Shown one piece after another: positions 25,569 through 35,624 of a DNA stretch of 64,000 bases. The stretch spans positions 9,755,001 through 9,819,000 of the forward strand of contig NC_083387.1 of the NCBI RefSeq assembly GCF_031755915.1, read 5' to 3'. The notes under the pieces are model-generated. The model was not told the origin of the DNA, did not search any database, and saw only the letters and a list, made by a program, of their open reading frames with translations. Source of the DNA: Ziziphus jujuba. Lineage: Eukaryota > Streptophyta > Magnoliopsida > Rosales > Rhamnaceae. Positions within the stretch are counted from its first letter, which is position 1, and each line of letters opens with the position of its first letter. Made by a program: the position numbers and the translations under genes.

Positions 25569-27749
25569 TTATTGGTCAGTGGAAAGATTTTTGGTGGCAC
25601 CTTTTTCATTGGCTTTAGAGTTTTGTTCACCATTTTGGTTACCGCGATAAAAGGGGACAGCAGATGATGGATCTACAGAAAGGCCATTTTTGTTTTCATA
25701 GTAAAAGGGGACAGCAGATGATGGGTCAACAGAAAGGCCATTTTTGATTCCGCGGTAAAAGGGGACAGCGGATGATAGATCCATAGAAAGGCCATTTTGG
25801 TTACCATGGTAAAAGGGGACAGCAGATGATGGATCTATAGAAAGACCATTTTGGTTAATGCGGTAAATGAGGAGAGCGGATGATGGGTCAATAGATTGGC
25901 CATTTTGGTTACCGCGATAAACGGGGACAGCAGATGATGGGTCAATAGATTGACCATTTTGGTTACCACGGTAAATAGGGATAGCAGATGATGGATCAAT
26001 AGATTGACCATTTTGGTTACCGCGATAAACAAAGATAGCGGAAGATGGATCTACAGAAAGGCCATTTTTATTTCCATGGTAAATGGGGACAGCAGATGAT
26101 GGGTCAATAGATTGGCCATTTTGGTTACTACGGTAAACAGGGACAGCAGATGATGGGTCAATAGATTGACCATTTTGGTTTCCCTGGTAAACAGGGATAG
26201 CGGATGATGGATCTACAGAAAGACCATTTTTATTTCCATGGTAAAAGGGGACAGCAGATGATGGATCAACAAAAAATCCATTTTTCTTTCCATGGTAAAA
26301 GGGGACAGCAGATGATGGATCTATAGAAAGACCATTTTGGTTAATGCGATAAATGAGGAGAGCGGATGATGGGTCAATAGATTGGCCATTTTGGTTACCG
26401 TGGTAAACGGGGATGGCGGATGATGGGTCAATAGATTGGCCATTTTGGTTACCACGGTAAACAGGGATAGCAGATGATGGATCAATAGATTGACCATTTT
26501 GGTTACCGCGATAAACAAAGATAGCGGATGATGGATCTACAGAAAGGCCATTTTTATTTCCATGGTAAATGGGGACAGCAGATGATGGGTCAATAGATTG
26601 GCCATTTTGGTTACTACGGTAAACAGGGACAGCAGATGATGGGTCAATAGATTGACCATTTTGGTTTCCCTGGTAAACAGGGATAGCAGATGATGGATCT
26701 ACAGAAAGACCATTTTTATTTCCATGGTAAAAGGGGACAGCAGATGATGGATCAATAGAAAATCCATTTTTATTTCCATGGTAAAAGGGGACAGCAGATG
26801 ATGGATCTATAGAAAGACCATTTTGGTTAATGCGGTAAATGAGGAGAGCAGATGATGGGTCAATAGATTGGCCATTTTGGTTACCATGGTAAATGGGGAT
26901 AGCAGCTGATGGATCAATAGATTGACCATTTTGGTTACCACGATAAACAGGGATAGCGGATGATGGATCTATAGAAAGGCCATTTTTATTTCCATGGTGA
27001 AAGGGGACAGCAGATGATGGGTCAACAGATTGGCCATTTTTGTTACTGCGGTAAAAAGGGACAGCGAATGATGGATCTACAGAAAGATCTTTAGCAACTT
27101 GCTCCACGACAGTCTTCACATATTCAACAGGCTCTTTCCTTGCTATGATGGTACTTGACAACTGCAATAAAATATATAAAAGTTATAATCAAAGTAAATA
27201 AGCTATTAATCTTTTCTCTCATTAAAATCAAAAGCATAATGTATATGCATAAATCATATGTTTCCCATTTCATCATCATTGCTATCTTCAGGTAATTGGA
27301 TTTGTAGCATAAGAGAAATGCTTAGTAGAAGAAGTAATACGAGAATGTCATGAAGAGGGGCAAATATGTATTTTCGTCATTAATATCAACTTAAGAAAAT
27401 TGTCTCATAATTCTTTCCAGGTTGACTGATATACTAAGTCAATATTATGAAAATTTGTTTTTAGCTAGTTTATCACATAGTACCATCACAAAAAAGGGTC
27501 TAGTAACAAATTTTGTAGCATTTAGTGACAAATATGTCTTATTAGCCACAATCTTAGCTAGAAACAAAAGCTTTTTTTTTTTTTTTTTGGCCACAAATAC
27601 ATATTTTTAATGATAATTTCTATGTTTATAGCCAAGTGTTTTTATTATCATATATGGATTAGACTTTTTTAGTGACATTGCATTAACAGAAATATGATGC
27701 TTACCAAAAGAAGTGAAGAGAAGGCTAGGAGCGCAAAGAAACTTTTCAT
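25569..27749 (-). CDS. Multi-core cyclopeptide precursor (split burpitide precursor)
   Basis: Two exons on the minus strand: 27749-27705 (MKSFFALLAFSSLLL) and 27161-25569, phase 0, donor TTTTG|gtaagc and acceptor ttttattgcag|TTG. The product is 545 residues. Exon 1 plus LSSTIIA forms a signal peptide. A 20-residue leader (about EYVKTVVEQVAKDL) follows, then 27 perfect-length 18-residue repeats with consensus S-[IV]-D-P-S-S-A-x-P-x-Y-[RH]-G-N-x-N-G-x, then an 18-residue hydrophilic tail. The variable core before Tyr reads AVPFY (9), AIPVY (5), ALLIY (3), AVPVY (3), AIPIY (2), AVPIY (2), AIFVY (2) and AVPFH (1). Unchanging flanks with a varying Tyr-ended core are the mark of a multi-core RiPP precursor. 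The spacing fits cyclopeptide alkaloids, with a Tyr ether to the residue two positions before it. It has no BURP domain and sits between two BURP genes. An alternative, a repetitive cell-wall protein, fits the core pattern less well. Confidence 0.88.
25626..27083 (-). repeat. 27 x 54-bp coding tandem repeat (core peptide array)
   Basis: Exactly 27 units of 54 bases with no length change. Unit 1 is at 27083-27030 and unit 27 ends at 25626. Each unit encodes one core with its recognition flanks. Unit 2 has His in place of the Tyr (CAC codon at 26999-26997), and unit 4 has PSAA instead of PSSA. Confidence 0.95.
25896..26867 (-). repeat. Higher-order duplication: two 486-bp blocks of nine cores
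   Basis: Units 5-13 (26867-26382) and 14-22 (26381-25896) show the same order: ALLIY, AVPFY, AVPFY, AIPVY, AVPVY, AVPIY, AIFVY, then two AIP/AVP units. The matching flank variants are also shared (YRI, YQG, YRS). Units 23-24 start a third round. This indicates unequal crossing-over of nine-unit blocks. Confidence 0.9.
27162..27704 (-). other. Intron of the precursor gene
   Basis: 543 bases, GT-AG, phase 0, interrupting the signal peptide after residue 15. It contains a poly-T run near 27570-27588 and no supported gene. Confidence 0.8.
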
Positions 27750-27890
27750 CTTTATGACAAGTTGGATTTGGAAAAGCTAGAAGTGCAAAGGTGCTTCTTT
27801 TTTTTTTCTTTTTTCTTTTTTCTTTTTTTTTTTGGGTAAAGTGCGAAGGTGCTTTGTTGCTGAATGGTGAAGAGGCTGTTTTTAGCTCTC

Positions 27891-27901
27891 GGTATTTATA
27901 G
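27891..27901 (-). promoter_or_regulatory. TATA box of the precursor gene
   Basis: On the minus strand CTATAAATACC, about 145 bases upstream of the ATG at 27749. The sequence between holds a T/C-rich (27797-27834) leader region. Confidence 0.6.
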
Positions 27902-30900
27902 ACATGCCCCGTATGGGCTATTGATCACTCTGCATGTAAATCCAAATATACATTATCTAAAGTCAAAATTACAGGACTACCCCTCAACTTTGTTTCAATT
28001 TGTTTGATAGGCTTTTTCACTTTATGTTCAATTGGTCACTCTCCCTTACTATCAAATATATATAATGAAAGAGGATTTAACAATGATATCTACAACTTTC
28101 TAACTTAAAATATAAGTAAACCCAATTCATTTATTCTCAAGTTAAAAAAATTAAAGATGTCCTAATTAGAGTTTTTTTTTATTATCATTTACAATAATAT
28201 TTTCATTTACCCGAATATCTTGAGAGATTATGGATATGAATGGTTTACCAATTAAGCCAGCATCGCTTGAATTTTTTTTTTTTTTTTTTTTTTGGATAAC
28301 TTCACATATTCAAATACATCACATGTAGAAACAATCATAAGTGTTTACCCTGGAATAATATTGTGACTTAGTAAGTTGTAAAAGAACTATATAATTAATT
28401 ATTATAATTAAAAAACTTAGTTGGAGATGTTTTACCATATTATTGTATCTTTGATTATAAATTAGAAAATATAGTTCTTAAAAATCAAATCTATATAAAC
28501 AACATAAATATGCTTACCTACGAACTTTTTTGAAAGAAAATTTGATAAAAATCTAAGGAGAATTATATAAAGATATTTTTTTCATTCCCTATTATTACAC
28601 ATATCTAAAAAAAAAAAAAATCAAAACATACTTATAATAGTCATGTAAGCTATCTATTTTCAATGTTTCAAACCCACCATTCACCAAAAACCAACTTAAT
28701 ATAAAAACTGTCTATTCGAAAGCTACTTGTTAATTTCATCAAATTTAAGGGGCAAAAAACAATTGGAAGAATGACCAAATTGATACTTATCCATGTGGGG
28801 TGAATAATGAATTTTCAATTAATAATATTGGACTGGGGACACCAATCCATGAAATAAAGCAATAAACATACTTTTTCATTTGTAAAAAATTGTGCTAGTG
28901 ATGTTGAAATTTGTGTAACATCAAATAGAAAATGATATAAATTACAAATAAAAAATGATTTGGCTTGAATATTTAAAGAGTCAAATATATTAAAAAATCA
29001 AAACAAAAAATTTATAAAAATCACATTTCAAAATAAAAAATATGATACAAATAGAAAACCCTTCTGGATGCTCTCAAAACAATGACTTACTATAAATAAT
29101 AATGCTAACCAACGAAACTAGAAATATTTATTTTTTCATATTCATTAAAATAAATTAATTTATAAATTTTTATCTGTTAAAGATTAAATTTATATTTTTA
29201 TAATATTATTTAATTATAAAATATTAATTTTTACTTTTATTTTATCTTTTATAACTTAATATAAAAATTAATAAAAATTATCAAATAGTTTATTTTGACA
29301 GATATAAAAAATTAATAATAAATTTTTTAAAATATTGACTTTATATAATTAGAGTTAAATAAAATTTATTCAATAACTATATAACATGTCATATGTGTCA
29401 ACATCATTAATTCATATTTGTGGTGCTCGATTTTTCAACAGTGAAGTTGAAATCATTATTTCTATCAATCATCTTCAGACACTTTCGGTCAATATTGAAA
29501 GCTGTGAAGCGATGTAAAGCCCACCGCAAACGGCGGCACCAGTACTACTCCACTCAAAGAGCGTGCAAGTTTTTCTCCTACCCCTTTGTGTTCAAGAATA
29601 ATGTCCAACACTTTACCCCCAGAAAGGAATGATATCCTACTTATTTTAATTAATAATTTCCACCGACAAGTAAGGTTAGTCTAGACATTAAACTACTAGT
29701 GGTTTTTTGTTTTTTTTTGTTTTTTTTAAAACAAATCTTACAGTTCATCAAAATTCGTGCTGATCCCCAAATAAATAAATAAATGAATAACACTAAAGGA
29801 ATTAATAAGTCTACTAATGTTTATCAAGTAGCTTTATATTTAATTATATCTATTAGTTTAATTGTATTAAAATATTTACTTTATTTAAATATCTATTTTT
29901 CACAAAAAGTAAGATTAATTAAGCTATGTATAAATAAATATTCATTTATTATTATTTTGGATGTACATTGTGTTACTCTTAAAAACATGCAAAATAAAAA
30001 ATATAGTTTAAGAAAATTAAGAAAAGAAATATATGTAAAATAAGAGTTTTGTCTCCATCATGACAGAGAGCTGGCGGTTAGGGACCAGTGATTTATTTAT
30101 TTATCTTTCGGAAATCAGGTATCAGTGATTTTTTTTCCTTCCACATTAGTTTGATAGTTGTTTATTTTTTCTATATGTTAAAAAAATTTAATAATAAATA
30201 GAGTTATAAGAAATGCTTTTACCATGAGATTGGATATGTGAGGGACTTTGATTCTGATACTAACACTCTAAAATCCCATAAAATTTATCATTTTATAAAA
30301 TCTTTCCAAATTAAAATTTTTTTAAATATCCTTAAATCTTGATAATTATTAAAAAATCTTAACTGAACACTTATAAAGTCTATATAATCTAAATTAAATA
30401 CTAGAGTTCTATGGATTCCATGCAAATATAAATTGAATATTTTTATATTTTAAAATCTTTTAAAAGTGTTGCAAGTTGAGAGGAAAAAAATTAATATATT
30501 AATTAAAATATAAACATTTTTCATAATTTGTAACTAATTAATACTTTAACTGTTTTCAGGCAAAAAATTATCACTAAAGTACCAAATTACCAAATAAGGA
30601 TATGAATTAAAATAACTATATCCATTAAAATAATGAGCCGACGGCTACTTTTAAAGTTTAGAATATCTTGGTATTTAAAATAATGTTCCAAACATAATAT
30701 TATGGGAACCCTCACAGACTTCCACCTGAAAACGAAAAGGGAATCATGACAGACAAGTAAACAATTATTATTATCTTTTTAAATAAATAAATGCGCTTAA
30801 TTATTTGACATTTCACTAATAATTTTCCGTCAGTCATTACTACAAGGTAAATAATCCTATTGTTTTCTTTTAACTGATATTTATTGGATGTCGACATTTC

Positions 30901-31092
30901 CCAATTTTTATATAATAAATCAAAACTTTCAAAATTGTAAAAAACAAAATAAAAAGGAGTCGACCCCTCCATTACCTACCTATAAGGTATATTTCCCTCT
31001 TATCGTGCTTCTAAATTTATAAATATATATTAGTTTTAACTTTATTAAATTTACATATAATATATTATACTAAAAACTTATCATAACATCTC

Positions 31093-31123
<31 letters not shown>

Positions 31124-31629
31124 GGAGAAATAGAAGTTATATAAACCAAAAAAATCAAAATAATTGTAAGAATCAAGAGATACATATCACATTATCTCTC
31201 TTTCATCTTTATACGGTAGCGCAATTAACTTTTATGCTAAAGAGCTCTACTAATTTGTTAAAAGTCCTATAAGACTACTCTAGGAAGTGTTTTTCATAGT
31301 TTAAAGTTTTACAAAATTTGAATCATAGATATGCATTGAGAGTGATAACTTGGCGAAATCAAACCACTTAGCTATAGTATATGTGAATTCGAGAGTTTGG
31401 TTTGAGTCTTTGATAAGCTCTATTATTATTTCAAACGGTCTCATATCACTATGTTGCATAATCAATCCTTTAGCCTAATGTTTATAGTACTACTAGAATG
31501 TATCTTTAATATAGTAAAAAAGAAAAAGAAAAAAAAGGGTAAATGTAGGTAAAATAATAAAATAAATAAATAAAATAATTTATTGATGTTTAACATTGTT
31601 TTAAACAATTCTAACAAATTGATATTTTG
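27902..31629. other. Long intergenic stretch without recognised gene
   Basis: Very AT-rich, with poly-T runs (for example 28270-28294). The only less AT-rich part is about 29420-29632, with an open frame of 70 codons and no recognisable domain. The upstream control region of the precursor gene probably lies in its first part. Confidence 0.5.
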
Positions 31630-32598
31630 TTTAAATTAGCGATGTTAATTAATCTTCAAAATTATAATATATATATATATATATATATCAATATGGTAAA
31701 TTTTATTTTAACCTTCTCTATTTAATATGTATATATATATTTTAAGAAATACATCTCTGTTTAAAGATATATATGTTGTAAAAATAACTGTTATTTGTAA
31801 ATATGTTTGTTTTTATTATATTAAAAAGAGAAAAAGGTTTTATTTTTATTTTTTTTGGATAAAAAAGAGAATGTTTTAGAAATGTAATATTGAGTAAAAT
31901 AGATAAGTAAACCAATAATTTGACTAAATAGGGTGCTAGAGTGAAACAAAAATAAAATCCAATGGAATCTATAGTAAAATTTTTCAAAATAAGCCTTAAT
32001 ATATATATAAATTTCTCTTATCGAGGTAGAATTATTTTATATATATATATATACACTAGCATAGTGCTCAATTATTTGGTAAACTATTATGATATCTTAT
32101 AGTAGAGGGTGTAATAAGCCGAGTCAAACTAAGTATTAGCATTCTCAAACTCAGTTTGCATGATTTTAAAAGTGTTTAAACTCAACTTGACTTATTCATG
32201 AAAAACTTGAGTTTAAATCAGCTTAGATTATAACATTGTAAAAATTTTAAAACTTGAATATCTATTTTCTCAAAATAAATTTTTTTAATATTAATAGGTA
32301 ATATATTTCAATTATTCAATAAATTTATTATAAAATTAATTTAATTTTTAAAAGTTTATAAATTTAAAATATAAAAAAAATAGTATTTATGGATTATAAA
32401 TACTTAATGTACTTAAATTCATAATATAATTTTTTTATATAAATATATATAAATAATAAATTTGAGTTACTCATAAGCTTCATTTATCACTCAAGATTGC
32501 CTGGTGAGCTTCATTTTTTGTTCAAACTCGGTTCCTTTTTTTTTTTTAAGAGCCAAGTTCGAACCGATCATATGCTGTTTGAATCTTTTTACAGCCTT

Positions 32599-33418
32599 TT
32601 TACAGCCCAGACCATCCTCATGAGATATTGTCCGCTTTGGACCCAACCCGCACGGTTTTGAAAGGCCTTTAAGTGGTTAGGGGTCCCACCTCTTCACCTG
32701 TCAGTCCCACTGGCCTGGGTCTTCCAAGCCCAACGATATATTATCTGCTTTGGAAGCTAGGTGGTGAGCCCAATTCTATCCCTCACGGTTTTACGTTCCC
32801 TATCAGGAAGGCCTCTCTGGTCTCCTTTGGGGAAGACCTCTCAAGGGAAAGGTATCCATACCCTCTTATAAGGCATGCTTCGTTTCCCTTTTCAACCGAT
32901 GTGGGATCTCACAATTCATCCCCCTTAGGGCCCAGTGTCCTCGCTGGCACACCGATCCGGATCTGGCTCTGATACCAACTGTAACAGTCCAGTCCACCTG
33001 CATGAGATATTGTCGGCTTTGGGCTCAGCCCGCACGGTTTTAAAAGGCCTCTCAGTGGTTAGGGGCCCCACCCCTTCACCTGCCAGTCCCACTAGCCCGA
33101 ACCTCCCAAGCCCAATTGAGAGATTATCCACTTTGAAAGCTAGGTGGTGAGTCCAATCCTACCCCTTACTGTTTTATGTTCCCTGTCAGGAAGGCCTTTC
33201 TGGGCTCCTTTGGGGAAGGCCTCTCAAGAGAAAGGTATCCACACCCTCTTATAAGGTATACTTCGTTTCTCTTTCCAACAGTCCAGACCACCCGCATGAG
33301 ATATTGTCTGCTTTGGGCCCCGTCCGTACGGTTTTAAAAGGTCTTTCAAGGGAAAGTTATCCACACCCTCTTATAAGGCATGCTTCGTTCTCCTTTCCAA
33401 CCGATGTAGGATCTCACA
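32599..33418 (-). mobile_element. TRIM retrotransposon cluster upstream of BURP copy 2
   Basis: On the minus strand the ends read TGTGAGATCCCACATCGGTT and GGGCTGT(T)A. One LTR is at about 32599-32913. A 66-base internal region follows with a perfect primer-binding site TGGTATCAGAGCCA (32977-32964, minus), then a second LTR from 32980 truncated near 33277. A short LTR form lies at 33278-33418. The long LTR form has about 165 extra bases in the middle compared with the short form. No protein is encoded, as expected for a TRIM. Open frames in the region (32673-33567) are LTR sequence. Confidence 0.8.
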
Positions 33419-33720
33419 ATTCATCAATGCATCATAAATTTAAAAGAGATAATTTCTTTCAAATTAAAAGAATAAATCCACACCACATAAATCCATATAT
33501 AATTAAATTCAAACAACTATGCATAATAAATTTAATAATAAACATAACAGTAATTAAGAGAATTTAAAACTACAAATCCTTTAAATTCCCAAATATATTT
33601 TTGGCACCAAACATTTATTAAAATTATCATAAATGGGGAATAAAATCTAAATGGAAAATTCTCATAATGTCAATTACACAAACATATTTTTCAATTACTT
33701 AATTATAAAATATTCTAATC

Positions 33721-34000
33721 ATCCGCATGAGATATTGTCCGGTTTGGACCCAGTCCGTATGGTTTTAAAAGGCCTCTCAGTAGTTAGGGGTCCCACCCCT
33801 TTACCTGCCAGTCCCACTAGTCTGAGCCTCCCAGACCCAACCGAGATATTATCCGCTTCGGAAGCTAGGTGGTGAGCCCAATCCTACCCCTCACGATTTT
33901 ACGTTCCCTGTCAGGAAGGCCTCTCTGGACTTTTTTGGGAAAGGCCTCTCAAGGGAAAGGTATCCATATCCCTCTCATAAGGCATGTTTCGTTCCCCTTT
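33721..34000 (-). mobile_element. Solo TRIM LTR abutting the BURP copy 2 promoter
   Basis: A long-form LTR of the same TRIM family (GCATGAGATATTGTCCG to GGCATGTTTCGTTCCCC), missing its GATCTCACA end. It stops directly at the TATA-box stretch CTTATATATC (34001), so the copy 2 gene keeps only about 80 bases of the block A type upstream sequence. Confidence 0.75.
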
Positions 34001-34002
34001 CT

Positions 34003-34009
34003 TATATAT
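34003..34009 (+). promoter_or_regulatory. TATA box of BURP copy 2
   Basis: TATATAT, equivalent to 1282-1288 at copy 1, about 75 bases before the ATG. TRIM LTR sequence lies immediately upstream. Confidence 0.5.
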
Positions 34010-34080
34010 CCTCTTTCACGGACACCTTTATTTGAAAAACCAAGAGAGAAATTGTAAGGACGGCGAAGAAAATTAGAAAA

Positions 34081-34183
34081 ATGGCAAAGGGATTTGCTTC
34101 TTGTGTTCTTTTCATCATGTATCTTTCCTTGTTGACGGTAATAATTTAATTTTCATTTTAATTAATATTTTCTTTTGAATATA

Positions 34184-34221
<38 letters not shown>

Positions 34222-35023
34222 ATATATATTTGAAGATCTAATCAATTTACAATATTTCCCATGTTAAATTAATTCTATTATGCAGTTGTACAGTATTGGA
34301 AATGGTTATTCCCAGCACCACAACCACCAGCAGGATGATGGTGATGATCCCTTGGATGGGGCTAGAAAAGTAGGATTCTTCACTGTGGATGATCTCTATG
34401 TGGGAAAAGTAGTGGGCATTCAGTTTTACACCAGAGACCCTTCTTCTTTACCTCCGTTTCTATCTAAAGAAGTTGCAAATCATTTCTTGTTTTCAATAAA
34501 AGAACTTCTACTTATTCTTCAGCTCTTCGGGATGGCTCTAGGATCTCTAGAGGCTCAATTAGCTGAGAGGACCCTGAGATTCTGCGCAGAGGAACCCACA
34601 AAGGGGGAGCAAAAGACTTGTGCAACTTCCATAGAATCCTTCATCGAATTCGCGAGCTCTATGTTAGGAGGAGGACAATATGGGGTGGATTTCAGATCTA
34701 TAAAAACTACTCATTTAGGAAAACCAGTCAGCATTTATCAGAACTACACTTTCCTCGACATCAAAGAGGTGCATAGCCCAATAGTGGTGGCATTCCATAT
34801 TATGGACTACCCTTATATAGTATATATGTGCCACAGCCAAACAAGTAGGGTGTACCAGATCAAGATCGTTGGTCAAAACGTCGGAGATGCACTTAATGCT
34901 TTTGTTATTTGTCACATTGATACATCTCAATGGGCACCGGATCACATTTCTTTCAAACTCCTCAGCGTCAAGCCTGGAACAATTTTGATTTGCCATTTCT
35001 TTGGCCCTCATAACCCTGTTTAG
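34081..35023 (+). CDS. BURP-domain protein copy 2, altered, possibly non-functional cyclase
   Basis: Exons 34081-34137 and 34286-35023, with the same structure and phase as copy 1, giving 264 residues. By eye it has about 26 differences from copy 1 in 245 exon-2 residues (near 89 percent identity). The signal peptide is kept (MAKGFASCVLFIMYLSLLT). Two changes hit the BURP signature. The first CH pair is FH (TGC to TTC at 34791-34796), and a TGG-to-TAG change ends the protein at NPV, removing the terminal Trp and three more residues. Several Pro-to-Leu, Arg-to-His and His-to-Tyr changes are C-to-T or G-to-A. The other three CH pairs are intact. It could be a decaying duplicate or a cyclase with changed behaviour. 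Confidence 0.8.
34187..34219 (+). repeat. (CA)n microsatellite in BURP copy 2 intron
   Basis: About 16 CA units followed by (TA)n, at the position of the shorter run in copy 1 (1485-1525). Confidence 0.9.
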
Positions 35024-35624
35024 GTTAAAAATTAACGATAATGTGTAGTTTGGTTGTTTATTAGGCTTATGCACGCATGTACTCGGGTACTCCCTTTATT
35101 GTAGTGTTTAAAATCGTCCTTAATTATGTAATCTAATAAGCCGTGGAAAAATTTTAAATAAAAAAAAATGCTTGGTCTATGTGCTGTCTCTATATTATAT
35201 ATGCCTACCATAGCGAATAATGACATTGGAACATTTCGAGTCTGTATGTAGCATGAGCCTCTCAACTTGCCAAAGACCTGATTGTGTGCATCGTCGACAT
35301 CCATCTGTAAGAATAATGTTTAATGCAATGTCCAAATCAATATAATATGCATTATTAATAAGTATTGCAGATTCGTTATGGGGTGTATATGTATATCTTT
35401 TTTTTTCTTTTTTTTTAAACTTATATATAATATGCGATATTAAAAATTAACTTCAAGAATTATGCAAGCAAAATTCTTAATTGTTTTGTTATTCTTCTGG
35501 TAAAAATTATACTATTCCAAATATAAAATAATCCCTATGGAACATTCGAGTAACAATCTCATTGTTTTTACCAAGTACATTACCCTAAGAGAACAACGCT
35601 TTTGGCTATCTAGAAGACAACAAT

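Noticed and set aside
25835..26518. Alternative-frame open frames with MVNLLIHHLLS-like repeats in the precursor
   Set aside because: They are shadow frames of the 54-base coding repeat. The main frame spans all 27 units with a signal peptide and splice sites.
25626..27083. CRISPR-like array
   Set aside because: The 54-base units are head-to-tail coding repeats in a plant gene with no separate spacers.
29420..29632. 70-codon open frame in a less AT-rich patch
   Set aside because: No recognisable domain, no signal peptide, no splice context and no homologous copy in the window. The composition is mildly gene-like but too short to call.
29783..30043. 86-codon hydrophobic open frame
   Set aside because: Very AT-rich with Ile/Leu/Lys/Tyr bias typical of random open frames in this sequence. 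No motif.
32673..33875. Several 60-100 codon open frames upstream of BURP copy 2
   Set aside because: All fall in TRIM LTRs that recur at 47129-47491. TRIMs do not encode proteins.
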